Positions 8,681 to 15,918 of a DNA stretch of 41,615 nucleotides are shown here, piece after piece. Each line of letters opens with the position of its first letter. Position 1 is the first letter of the stretch. The translations under genes were made by a program, and so were the position numbers. The stretch is from NCBI GenBank assembly GCA_002311635.1, contig DBZJ01000074.1, forward strand, positions 1-41,615, read 5' to 3'. Under the pieces are notes generated by a model that ran no database searches, was not told where the DNA came from, and saw only the letters and a program-made list of their open reading frames with translations. Source of the stretch: Syntrophaceae bacterium UBA1163 (lineage in GTDB: Bacteria; Desulfobacterota; BSN033; UBA1163).

Positions 8681-10030
8681 TTGGAGGAAGTTACGAGACT
8701 TTCCGCTTTCGTTAAGAGGGAAGATATAAAATCCTTCATGTCACGCAGCTGGTCTGTGAGCTGGCCGCTGACGGTGATCATGTTTTTTGAGTTCTTGATG
8801 GGCCTGACGGATGTTTACATTGCCGGCAAGGTGAGCAAAGAGATCCAGGCGACGTACGGTTTTGTCATTCAGCTCTATTTTGTTCTTATCGTGATTGCCA
8901 ATGCCCTTACGGTGGGCACTGTCTCAGTCGTATCGAGGTTGTTCGCGTCACGAAATCAAAATGACTTAACTCAAGCGATTTTTTCCTCCCTCACGGCGAC
9001 TGCCGGTGCAGGAATCGTCCTCGTCGCAGGGGGTTTCTTCTTTAGCCCTGAAATCATCCATTTTGTAAACATCCCGGAGGAGCTCAAATATCTTGCGGTC
9101 CCTTTCATCAAAATTTATTCGGTTGGTTTATTCTTCCACTACCTTCTCATCAACTCCAACGGGGTTTTGAGGTCTTGTGACAGGGTGAAAGAGTCTTTGA
9201 AAACCCAGGCCCTTGTCTGTGCGCTCAACATCGGTCTCAATTTCTTTTTTGTGTTTTATACGCCTCTGGGATACAGGGGAATTGCAACGGCCACCGCTTC
9301 AAGTGTCTTGATTGGTAGCCTGGTCAACCTATGGAAGGTGAGAAGTTTGATGACTGGGGAGAGGACATTTTCCGTCGGTACCGTGCGAAAGATGATGACC
9401 ATAGGCTGGCCGATTGGAATGCTTCAGGTGCTGTGGCAGCTCTCTTCCATGGTTCTTTTCCTGATCTTGAGCGCATTGCCCGAACGCCGGGTTGAAATTC
9501 TCGCTGCCCTGACGACCGGCCTGAGGATCGAATCGGTCATCTACCTTCCGGTCTTCGGGTTCAACATGGCCAATGCGGTGATCGTCGGAAATCTGCTGGG
9601 CGAGAAGAGAAAAGAAGATGCCTTGCGAAGCGGATTCATCACCGCTGCGATTGGCGTGGTGGTTGTCACAATCATAGTCATCGCGGTCATCTTGAATGCT
9701 CGATGGATCGCCTCGTTCCTGTCACATAATGAGATTGTGGTCAGGGAGAGCATGAAATATATTTATATCAGCATGATCAGCGAGCCATTTATGGCCTGGG
9801 GCATTATCCTCGGTGGAGGCCTGAACGGAGCGGGGGATACGCGAAGCGTCCTGATACGGGTTGCCCTGAGTGTATGGCTTGTAAGGATTCCTTTGAGCTA
9901 TATCTTTGTCGTCTTCTTTGGGTTCGGACCGGCCTCGGTCTGGTGGTCGATGAATATCTCTCAATTCGTCCAGGCATTTCTAATGTCCAAAAGATATTTC
10001 GATAGAAAGTGGCTGTCCCTGGAAAAATAG
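8681..10030 (+). CDS. MATE-family multidrug/toxin efflux transporter
   Basis: 449 residues, almost entirely hydrophobic, with about 12 predicted membrane helices in two pseudo-repeats. The first helix contains FFEFLMGLTDVYIAGKVS, the typical first-helix pattern of MATE proteins, and the second half has GGGLNGAGDTR, a strong MATE signature. Such proteins exchange Na+ or H+ for cationic drugs or metabolites. The start is uncertain: the open frame begins at TTG 8681, which overlaps a GGAGG, while the first ATG (8738, residue 20) has only a distant GAGGGA. It directly follows the dehydrogenase, so the two are probably co-transcribed. Confidence 0.9.
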   Translation: MEEVTRLSAFVKREDIKSFMSRSWSVSWPLTVIMFFEFLMGLTDVYIAGKVSKEIQATYGFVIQLYFVLIVIANALTVGTVSVVSRLFASRNQNDLTQAIFSSLTATAGAGIVLVAGGFFFSPEIIHFVNIPEELKYLAVPFIKIYSVGLFFHYLLINSNGVLRSCDRVKESLKTQALVCALNIGLNFFFVFYTPLGYRGIATATASSVLIGSLVNLWKVRSLMTGERTFSVGTVRKMMTIGWPIGMLQVLWQLSSMVLFLILSALPERRVEILAALTTGLRIESVIYLPVFGFNMANAVIVGNLLGEKRKEDALRSGFITAAIGVVVVTIIVIAVILNARWIASFLSHNEIVVRESMKYIYISMISEPFMAWGIILGGGLNGAGDTRSVLIRVALSVWLVRIPLSYIFVVFFGFGPASVWWSMNISQFVQAFLMSKRYFDRKWLSLEK

Positions 10031-10074
10031 GAAGTCAGAGGCCGTCCGTATTTTTGTAATCTTTAACCCATTGC

Positions 10075-10290
10075 GTGCAACCCAAATCCCAATTTAGGAA
10101 ATGGTCATTGCGAGCGAAACGAAGCAATCTCTTCTTTTGCAATGAGATTGCCACGCCTGCGTACCGAAACTATTACTTACCAAATGCCTTTGACGGGCCA
10201 CTTCGGCGTGCAGGCACGCACCTTTTAGGTGCTCGCAATGACTGGATATCGAAGGGGTCTTATTCTTTAAATGGGAATTTGGGTGCAACA
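10075..10290. repeat. MITE-like palindromic repeat element
   Basis: An inner 139-base unit (10104-10242) has perfect 11-base terminal inverted repeats, GTCATTGCGAG and CTCGCAATGAC. Inside it, GCAATCTC (10124-10131) faces GAGATTGC (10144-10151). The unit sits within a second, imperfect inverted repeat of about 20 bases: GCAACCCAAATCCCAATTTA near 10077-10096 against TAAATGGGAATTTGGGTGCA near 10268-10287. There is no believable ORF in it. The inner unit is related to the repeats that bracket the GIY-YIG gene at 38.3-38.7 kb. With the FNR promoter it fills the gap 10031-10369. Confidence 0.8.
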
Positions 10291-10296
10291 TCTGTG

Positions 10297-10338
10297 TTGA
10301 CTTAGGTCAAGGCACTTATTTTATTCTGGAATTATAAT
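10297..10338 (+). promoter_or_regulatory. FNR-type box and -10 element of the ygbA-like gene
   Basis: TTGAC-TTAG-GTCAA (10297-10310) is a perfect palindromic FNR/HcpR-type site. A perfect TATAAT follows at 10333-10338. The expected transcription start, near 10345, puts the box centre at about -41.5, the classical class II activator position, and there is no good -35 hexamer. A start at 10345 also favours translation from the ATG at 10370 over that at 10349. Confidence 0.8.
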
Positions 10339-10369
10339 TAAATAATAGATGGTGATGAAGGAAAGAGGA

Positions 10370-10738
10370 ATGAGATTTAAAAAAGAAGGGACACCCAAAA
10401 CGGAAAAAGATGATGTTCGGACTTTGATCAAGTTTGTGGGGATCTACTGTAGAAAGAATCATGATGGAGATAAGTCTCCTTTTTTATTCAAACTTTTCGA
10501 TATCAAAGAGATCGAAAAGAGGGAGATCTCGCTATGCCCGGATTGCACACGACTTCTCACCTATGGCCTGACGATGAGGCTGAAGTGCCCCCATGATCCT
10601 AAACCCATGTGCAAGAAATGTGAGACTCAATGTTACCATGGTGAATATAAATCGAAGATCCGGGAAGTGATGAAGTTCTCCGGGATGTACCTGGTGAAGC
10701 ACGGTCGGGTGGATGCGCTCTACCATTATCTCCGGTGA
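10370..10738 (+). CDS. YgbA-family protein (nitrous-oxide-stimulated promoter family)
   Basis: 122 residues from the ATG at 10370, which has AAGGA seven bases upstream; the frame could extend to ATG 10349, but that would leave almost no leader. The family pattern is clear: GIYCRKNH, LCPDCTRLLTYGLTMRLKCP, KPMCKKCETQCYHGEY and REVMKFSGMYLVKHG. Several Cys and His residues suggest metal binding. In enterobacteria ygbA is induced by nitric oxide through NsrR and has been linked to recovery from nitrosative stress; the chemistry is not known to me. Here an FNR-type class II promoter lies directly upstream, consistent with a stress role. Confidence 0.85.
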   Translation: MRFKKEGTPKTEKDDVRTLIKFVGIYCRKNHDGDKSPFLFKLFDIKEIEKREISLCPDCTRLLTYGLTMRLKCPHDPKPMCKKCETQCYHGEYKSKIREVMKFSGMYLVKHGRVDALYHYLR

Positions 10739-10817
10739 AATTCAGAAGGCGGAAAGCACAAGGCAAGAGGCAGTGATTAATCTGCATTCTCCTTTCAGCC
10801 TACTGCTTTCTGGGGTC

Positions 10818-10858
10818 TTGATCTAAGTCAAAACACTTTTAGGGAAGGGATGTTAAAT
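10818..10858 (+). promoter_or_regulatory. Second FNR-type box and -10 element
   Basis: TTGAT-CTAA-GTCAA (10818-10831) lies 28.5 bases, centre to hexamer start, before TTAAAT (10853-10858). This is nearly the same geometry as the box at 10297. Transcription would begin near 10865 and read the zinc-ribbon gene at 10881 and the genes after it. Confidence 0.75.
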
Positions 10859-10880
10859 TTAAACTAAAGGAGACAAACGA

Positions 10881-11018
10881 ATGGCTGAGAAAAAGGAAAT
10901 CGCCTGTTTCCTCTGTCACAAAACGGAACACGAGGGAGTTTTGATTCCTTGCCGGAAGGGTGGGCAAGATCTTTGGGTATGTACCCGATGTTTACCCATG
11001 CTGATCCATGGTGGGTAA
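10881..11018 (+). CDS. Small zinc-ribbon-like protein (45 residues)
   Basis: I translated this gene by eye: it starts MAEKKEIACFLCHKTEHEG and ends with WVCTRCLPMLIHGG. The paired CxxC motifs, Cys9/Cys12 and Cys34/Cys37, plus Cys24 suggest a zinc ribbon. AAGGAG lies at the right distance from the ATG. It is the first gene after the second FNR-type promoter, so it leads an operon with the membrane protein, the DUF1858 protein and the cupin. No function is known to me. Its position suggests a role in nitrosative or redox stress. Confidence 0.75.
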   Translation: MAEKKEIACFLCHKTEHEGVLIPCRKGGQDLWVCTRCLPMLIHGG

Positions 11019-11088
11019 AACAGATAATCCCCTCAGTTCCTATTTTAGTTAAGGGGGATGAATGGGAATTTGTTAAGGAGGCACTGGA

Positions 11089-11496
11089 ATGGATAAATAT
11101 GCAAAGGCATTTGTCAAATCGAGCCTGATCTATCTCGGAATTGGGACCATTATGGGAGTATGTATGGTTTTGTCTCCGGATATTCGATTTACCCTCACGC
11201 AAGTTCATGTCCATATTCTTCTTCTGGGATTTATGGCGATGATGATTTACGGCGTAGGATATCATATTCTTCCCCGGTTTATGGGGAGACCGGTTTACAG
11301 CCATCGTCTTGGTAATATTCAGGTATGGCTTGCTAATATTACGCTCATAGGTCTTTCCATTTCGTGGATTACAGAGGCCTCGCAAGGCGGAGTCTGGCAC
11401 CTCTCAGCGATTTTATTCGGAATCGGTCAGGGGGTTGCGATTTTTTTGTTTATTTTCAATCTGTGGAAGAGCATGGTTCCTCAAACCACGGAATAG
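11089..11496 (+). CDS. Small membrane protein resembling heme-copper oxidase subunit I (NorB/CcoN-like fragment)
   Basis: 135 residues with four predicted transmembrane helices, about 9-30, 40-60, 76-95 and 103-125. The segment QVHVHILLLGFMAMMIYGVG, followed by YHILPRFMGRPVYS, resembles the helix pair of cbb3- and NorB-type oxidase subunit I in which histidines bind heme. It is far too short to be an oxidase. AAGGAGG precedes the ATG. Similar stand-alone proteins are often annotated as cbb3-type subunit I. Heme binding, perhaps for NO sensing or detoxification, is an inference from the histidines and the operon. Confidence 0.65.
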   Translation: MDKYAKAFVKSSLIYLGIGTIMGVCMVLSPDIRFTLTQVHVHILLLGFMAMMIYGVGYHILPRFMGRPVYSHRLGNIQVWLANITLIGLSISWITEASQGGVWHLSAILFGIGQGVAIFLFIFNLWKSMVPQTTE

Positions 11497-11525
11497 TTCG
11501 GAGTTTAAAGCTTTGAGTTCGGAGT
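11495..11525. repeat. Direct repeat AGTTCGGAGT
   Basis: AGTTCGGAGT occurs at 11495-11504 and again at 11516-11525, after the membrane protein gene. It resembles the AGTTCAGAGT pair at 25299-25322, so this kind of low-complexity direct repeat recurs between genes in this genome. Confidence 0.45.
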
Positions 11526-11583
11526 AAATCGATTAAATCTCCGCACTACAAACTAATTAATCCGAACCGAAAAGGAGTGTAGA

Positions 11584-11787
11584 ATGGCTGAGAAAAGGTT
11601 TCATAAGGATATGGTTATTGGAGATGTTTTGAAGGCGAACCCTGCAGCGATCAAGGTGATCGAAAAATATTTTGGGCAGGGCTGCTTCACTTGCCCTGGG
11701 ATGAAGATGGAATCCATCTCTTTTGGAGCGATGATGCACAACATGGATCCAGAAGCAATTATTAAAGAGCTGAATGAGTTGGAATGA
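11584..11787 (+). CDS. DUF1858 hybrid-cluster-protein-associated redox-disulfide protein
   Basis: 67 residues. The N-terminal helix motif MVIGDVLKANPAAIKVIEKY and the GCFTCPGM Cys-x-x-Cys segment are the signature of the DUF1858/ScdA-N-like family, often linked to hybrid cluster protein (Hcp) genes. The CxxC suggests a thiol-disulfide or metal role. AAGGAG stands before the ATG. Its stop overlaps the cupin start (ATGA), so the two are translationally coupled. No hcp gene is present in the window; it may be elsewhere in the same regulon. Confidence 0.85.
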   Translation: MAEKRFHKDMVIGDVLKANPAAIKVIEKYFGQGCFTCPGMKMESISFGAMMHNMDPEAIIKELNELE

Positions 11788-12131
11788 GTGGTATGATGGA
11801 GCCTATTCATCTTTTTGAAAAAGCAGAGTTCTCTAAAGAGAACTTTATACCCAAGCAACTCCATATCGGGGATGCAGGAGCGGCAGTGCTCATCTGCTTT
11901 GAACCCGGCCAGTCCATGCCTCTTCACCCTCATCCGGGGGCTTTAGAAGTGATCCTCTATGGGGTTGAAGGGGAGGGGACTTTGATGATCGGGGATGAGG
12001 AGAAACCCTTTAAGAAAGGAGACCTTATGTTTTGTAAGGGGGAGGTTCCCATCGGCCCCAAGAACACGGGTCAAGGAAGGTTCATGGTTCTGGTCATTCT
12101 TGTCTTAAAGCAGTTGGTTTCCAAAGGGTAA
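11784..12131 (+). CDS. Cupin-domain protein
   Basis: 115 residues with one cupin beta barrel. The metal motif is visible as GQSMPLHPHPGALEVILYGV, with His residues and a Glu in the expected order, and the second motif follows as KKGDLMFCKGEVPIGPKNTG. The start ATGA overlaps the DUF1858 stop; a second ATG four codons later is possible. Its 3' end overlaps the convergent ppx/gppA gene by 38 bases. As the last gene of the FNR-controlled operon it may be a metal-dependent sensor or enzyme; the ligand is unknown. Confidence 0.85.
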   Translation: MSGMMEPIHLFEKAEFSKENFIPKQLHIGDAGAAVLICFEPGQSMPLHPHPGALEVILYGVEGEGTLMIGDEEKPFKKGDLMFCKGEVPIGPKNTGQGRFMVLVILVLKQLVSKG

Positions 12132-13053
12132 GCTTTTTATAAAGGAGACCGTATCTCACCCCGTGGCAACTGATTAAGGCAGAGGGAGAGTTCAGTTCCT
12201 CCATCGCCAGATAAAGAATCGCTCCTCCAGCCAAGATCACATCCGCCCTGGCCGCGGGAAGACCGGGTATCTTCTTTCTCTCTTCGATCGTTCTGGATCG
12301 GTAGAGGAGAAGCTGGTTTTTCAGGCCCTCCCTTCTTAACACGAAATGATGGATCTTTTGAGGGATGAATTCCTCCAAACCCTGTTCAACAGAGGCTAAG
12401 GTCGTCGCCGTCCCTCCCACAGCGACCATTGACGACGGCTCCTGTGAATGCGGGATTTTGGCAAGTAGCTCTCGGATTCTGTTCTCCATCGTATTCCACT
12501 CTTCCTCTTGAACAGGATCGGAGTGAAGATACTGTTCTGTGAAGCGGACCGAACCGAGTGGAAGGCTTATCCACTGATTGATCTGATTGCCTCTCCCCAG
12601 GATGAACTCCGTACTTCCCCCACCTACATCGACCACAAGGATAGGTTCGTTTACCTCCATGAGATCCTTTGACACAGCCAAGTAAGAGAGTCGGGCCTCT
12701 TCTTCTCCGGAGATGACCTCAATGGAGAGATTCAGTTTTTCCTTAATCAGTCTTAAGAATTCTGCGGAATTTTTGGCTTCTCTGAGAGCGTTCGTCCCGA
12801 CGGCAAAGATGTTTTGGACCTTCATCGCCCGGCATCGTTCCCAATATTGTGACAGAGTTTCAATGCCCCTATTCATTGCCTCTTTTGCAAGAATTCCACT
12901 CTTTTGGACACCCTCACCCAATCGGGCCACCGTCTCCGTCTCAAAAAGCGGCTTTATCTTCTCCCCTTCTACTTCGGCAATGAGGAGTAGAATTGTGTTC
13001 GTCCCAATGTCAATGGAGGCCAACCTTTTACGCGAAGTAGGGCTGAATTTCAC
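12094..13053 (-). CDS. ppx: Exopolyphosphatase / guanosine pentaphosphate phosphatase (Ppx/GppA family)
   Basis: 319 residues of the ASKHA fold, a normal length for single-domain family members. The phosphate-binding motifs IDIGTNT near the N-terminus, AVGTNALREAKN, and VVDVGGGSTEFI are all intact, as is VAVGGTATTLA. It hydrolyses polyphosphate or pppGpp and links phosphate storage to the stringent response. The start is GTG at 13053 with GAGGA eight bases upstream. It overlaps the end of the GalT-like gene by 26 bases and is the last gene of the minus-strand operon. Confidence 0.92.
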   Translation of the reverse strand: MKFSPTSRKRLASIDIGTNTILLLIAEVEGEKIKPLFETETVARLGEGVQKSGILAKEAMNRGIETLSQYWERCRAMKVQNIFAVGTNALREAKNSAEFLRLIKEKLNLSIEVISGEEEARLSYLAVSKDLMEVNEPILVVDVGGGSTEFILGRGNQINQWISLPLGSVRFTEQYLHSDPVQEEEWNTMENRIRELLAKIPHSQEPSSMVAVGGTATTLASVEQGLEEFIPQKIHHFVLRREGLKNQLLLYRSRTIEERKKIPGLPAARADVILAGGAILYLAMEELNSPSALISCHGVRYGLLYKKLTLWKPTALRQE

Positions 13054-14044
13054 GACAGAGTTCCTCGGGGATGATGTTGGATGTCAGCTCAGAGTGAAGG
13101 GTCTCGAAGGAAGTCCAGTCATTCAGATAATAAGGCTGGAAAGGGGCGCGCGAGATAATTCGGGTGAGAAGCTGGTAATGGGCTTCGCCGGAAATGGAGT
13201 AGACGGAAAAGTTGAAGCTATTGAGGCCTTTCTCGTCGTAATACTTCAGGGTGGAGGCTATTCCCCTGGCCAGAGAAGCAATCTCCTCCTTGCCGAAGGT
13301 GGCCACGGATCCATGTCCTTCCGCACTTGCACACACTTCGTTGAATCCAGTAGGGGCAAAGGAGACATACCAGTGGACCTTTCCGATGCAGGCGATATAT
13401 CGTTTTCCAAGTTCCTTTTCAATCTGGATGAGATCCTTCCAGTAGACGGTTCCATTCTTCTGGTAATAGGAGGAACTGGCATCTAATAGCCATTCAATCT
13501 CATTCGTCGGAATAGGATCACCAATGACCTGAAGATGGGGATGGAGGATGGTACTTCCTCCAGGGAGAAGGAAATTTTGACTGATTTGCCAATAGCGGGT
13601 ATCCGGATCAAATGCCGTTGTTCTTCGAATGATCTCGATAGCAGCCGTAAGACCCTCTTCGTAAATCTCGGACGTAAATTGGGTAAGGCTGAGAAAATGC
13701 TCATGACAGAGGACGACGACACTTCCGTAGGATCCCACTGGATTGAGATTCGGAAAACCGACTGCCCTTCCGATGCAAACCCTTCCTTCCGGGACGATTT
13801 CTTTTATGAACTGAGGAGTCTTCTGAAAAATATTCTCAGGACAGAAGAGACATCCTTTCGATTCCTCGGCCATATTCGAGAAATCGAATTTTCCCGGAGA
13901 GGGAAGTCCCCAGGTGATGATGCGACTTCGCCGTTTTGTCAGGGGATCGATCCGGACCTCGGTTGGAACTGAGACCGTTTCAAATCCCTCAAGGGGAGAA
14001 CGGAGGTCCGATTGGAGATGATATCGCTCGAACTTGATTTCCAT
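13028..14044 (-). CDS. Galactose-1-phosphate uridylyltransferase-like protein (HIT superfamily)
   Basis: 338 residues from the ATG at 14044. The family pattern is seen in RIDPLTKRRSRI near the start, a zinc-type CLFCPEN, VVVLCHEHFLSL, and the active-site HPHLQV with the nucleophilic His of the HxHxQ motif. It may transfer nucleotides between sugar phosphates. Its neighbours gmhA and an acyltransferase hint at an envelope sugar. The open frame extends to 14113, but those 23 codons lie in a CCCTTT/AAAGGG-rich intergenic repeat, so I prefer the later ATG although its ribosome binding site is weak. Confidence 0.8.
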   Translation of the reverse strand: MEIKFERYHLQSDLRSPLEGFETVSVPTEVRIDPLTKRRSRIITWGLPSPGKFDFSNMAEESKGCLFCPENIFQKTPQFIKEIVPEGRVCIGRAVGFPNLNPVGSYGSVVVLCHEHFLSLTQFTSEIYEEGLTAAIEIIRRTTAFDPDTRYWQISQNFLLPGGSTILHPHLQVIGDPIPTNEIEWLLDASSSYYQKNGTVYWKDLIQIEKELGKRYIACIGKVHWYVSFAPTGFNEVCASAEGHGSVATFGKEEIASLARGIASTLKYYDEKGLNSFNFSVYSISGEAHYQLLTRIISRAPFQPYYLNDWTSFETLHSELTSNIIPEELCREIQPYFA

Positions 14045-14162
14045 CGTTCGAATAAAATGAAGGACGCCGATATCCCCCTTTTTAAGGGGACAACCAAGTC
14101 CTCCCTTCATCAAAGGGAGATTGGGAGGGGTTTTCCGGTCTGCAACCCCAAAGAGCTTCGTT

Positions 14163-14744
14163 TCACGGGTTCACCTTGAAGAAGAGGTAGTGCTCCACCA
14201 TTTCACAGAGGATGTGTCCGATGAGAATGTGGGCCTCCTGGATGCGGGGCGTGCTGGTGGAAGGAACGATCAGAGGGAAATCGGCCATCTTCCCGACGAT
14301 ACCGCCGTCATTTCCAGTAAGGGCAATCGTCTTAATCCCCATCTCTTTCGCCACTTCAAAAGCCTTGACGACGTTCGGGGAGTTCCCGCTCGTGGTGATG
14401 CCGATGGCGACATCCCTTTCTTTACCGAGGGCCCTAATTTGTTTAGCAAAGATTTCATTGAAAGCAAAGTCGTTGGAAACACTGGTCAGAACAGAGGCAT
14501 CCGTGGTGAGGGCGATCGCAGGCAATGGCGGACGGTCCATGACATATCGATTGACGAATTCCGCAGCCAGGTGTTGGGCGTCGGCAGCACTTCCCCCATT
14601 TCCGAAGAAAAAGAGTTTGTTTCCTGCTTCGAAGGTGTGAGAAATCAATCTGATTACGTCGAGAAGTTTAGGAAGATTTTCTCTGAGAAAACGACTTTTG
14701 ACTTCGGAGCTTTCTTTAAATCGCTTCAGAATGATATTTTCCAT
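14163..14744 (-). CDS. gmhA: Phosphoheptose isomerase GmhA
   Basis: Converts sedoheptulose 7-phosphate to glycero-manno-heptose 7-phosphate, the first step to the LPS inner-core heptose. At 193 residues it is a single SIS domain of normal size. FGNGGSAADAQH is at 47-58, with a catalytic Glu just after it. GITTSGNSPNVVKAF binds the phosphate, and the C-terminal EAHILIGHILCEMVE carries the His/Glu pair. It lies 12 bases after the acyltransferase stop in one operon. Confidence 0.95.
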   Translation of the reverse strand: MENIILKRFKESSEVKSRFLRENLPKLLDVIRLISHTFEAGNKLFFFGNGGSAADAQHLAAEFVNRYVMDRPPLPAIALTTDASVLTSVSNDFAFNEIFAKQIRALGKERDVAIGITTSGNSPNVVKAFEVAKEMGIKTIALTGNDGGIVGKMADFPLIVPSTSTPRIQEAHILIGHILCEMVEHYLFFKVNP

Positions 14745-14756
14745 TGAACAAAAATA

Positions 14757-15713
14757 TTATACTTCCCGGGTTCCCATGTCAAGGGAACCTTTTTGATAAG
14801 GCTGTTTCCAGCGTCGATTCAGCCATGGCCATTGGCTCGGATATTGTCTGATGGAATCTTCGATGGTCTTTGTAAATTTGGCGGTCAGTAATTCCGTGTT
14901 CTTCCTTTGGTCTGATGTTAGTTCTATTTCAATAGGACTTCCGATGAACAGGGTCTTCGGGATCCCGTTTTTTCGCACGAGAAACATGGGCAAAATAGGA
15001 GCCCCTGTTTTGAGCGAGAAGATGGCCGGTCCAGGGGGAGTATAGGCTGTTTGGCCGAAGAACGGGACGGGAACTCCTCCGAGAATTTGTTGTTCATCAG
15101 CGATCAGATAGAGGATTTCATTTCGACGGAGGCAATTGAGGGACTTCTTGATTGACGCTGTAGCAGGTTTTGGAGGAAAGGGTTTCTGCCCCAGCCTTTG
15201 CTGATAGCCTCCTAATCTGTCCCATATCTTTGGGAAATTCTCTACCTTGATGATAATATTAAATGGGTAGCCCTCCTTGGCAAGGATCGTCCCCAGCGTC
15301 GTAAAGGCACCCAAATGGCCGCCTAAAGCAATCACTCCGTTCCCTTTCGCCAATGCCGCATCCAGATATTCCCTCCCTACGATTTTGATTTCCTTGATGA
15401 ATTGGCTGGAAGGAGCAGCAGCCGTAAGGATGATTTCGAAAAGCGTGAGTATAAAGTTGAAGAAGACCTCCTTGGCGAGTCTTGTGATCTCCTTGAAATC
15501 CTTCTCTCGTCCAAACGCCAAGAGGAGATTACTAAGAACTCTATCCCTATATTTCTTGGCCAAATAGAAAGCCATGGTCCCGGAAATTCTTGCAAAGAAG
15601 ACGATGCTTTTCGGAGGAAAGATACGAAATGTAAGGACGGAGAAGGCCAATAGGAGATCGCCCAGAAGATCCCCGAGCCGGTATTTTATTTTCTTAGAGT
15701 AGGCTTTGACCAT
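14757..15713 (-). CDS. LpxL/HtrB-type lipid A acyltransferase homolog with an altered active site
   Basis: 318 residues from the ATG at 15713. The open frame runs to 15935, but the upstream part looks non-coding, and this start puts the key His at 133, as in E. coli LpxL (132). One N-terminal membrane segment is followed by the acyltransferase fold with VPFFGQTAYTPPG and a WPWLNRRWK ending typical of LpxL. The catalytic HxxxxD/E motif reads GGHLGAFTTLG: His133 is present, but the acidic residue is Thr138. It may therefore be inactive or use another acid. It leads the operon with gmhA. Confidence 0.8.
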   Translation of the reverse strand: MVKAYSKKIKYRLGDLLGDLLLAFSVLTFRIFPPKSIVFFARISGTMAFYLAKKYRDRVLSNLLLAFGREKDFKEITRLAKEVFFNFILTLFEIILTAAAPSSQFIKEIKIVGREYLDAALAKGNGVIALGGHLGAFTTLGTILAKEGYPFNIIIKVENFPKIWDRLGGYQQRLGQKPFPPKPATASIKKSLNCLRRNEILYLIADEQQILGGVPVPFFGQTAYTPPGPAIFSLKTGAPILPMFLVRKNGIPKTLFIGSPIEIELTSDQRKNTELLTAKFTKTIEDSIRQYPSQWPWLNRRWKQPYQKGSLDMGTREV

Positions 15714-15918
15714 GCGATTTCGATACAGAATAAAAGCGGTCCAAATGCTCTCAACATAGATTATTTTAGGCCGGATTTCAATAGATATCCGCGGAAGTGC
15801 CGTATTCAAAGTAGGATTGACGTTTGGAACTATATTGTTTATCATGTTCTGGAGATTTCGGAGAAGCCTTCGGAAAAATTCCAATCCACCGATTAAAGTT
15901 AAAAAATCAACACACAAA

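Noticed and set aside
10104..10242. CRISPR array or small RNA in the repeat element
   Set aside because: There are inverted, not regularly spaced direct repeats, and no spacers; the same units occur elsewhere as dispersed repeats.
12713..13486. 257-codon plus-strand frame opposite ppx and the GalT-like gene
   Set aside because: It spans two real genes on the other strand and shows no protein-like pattern.
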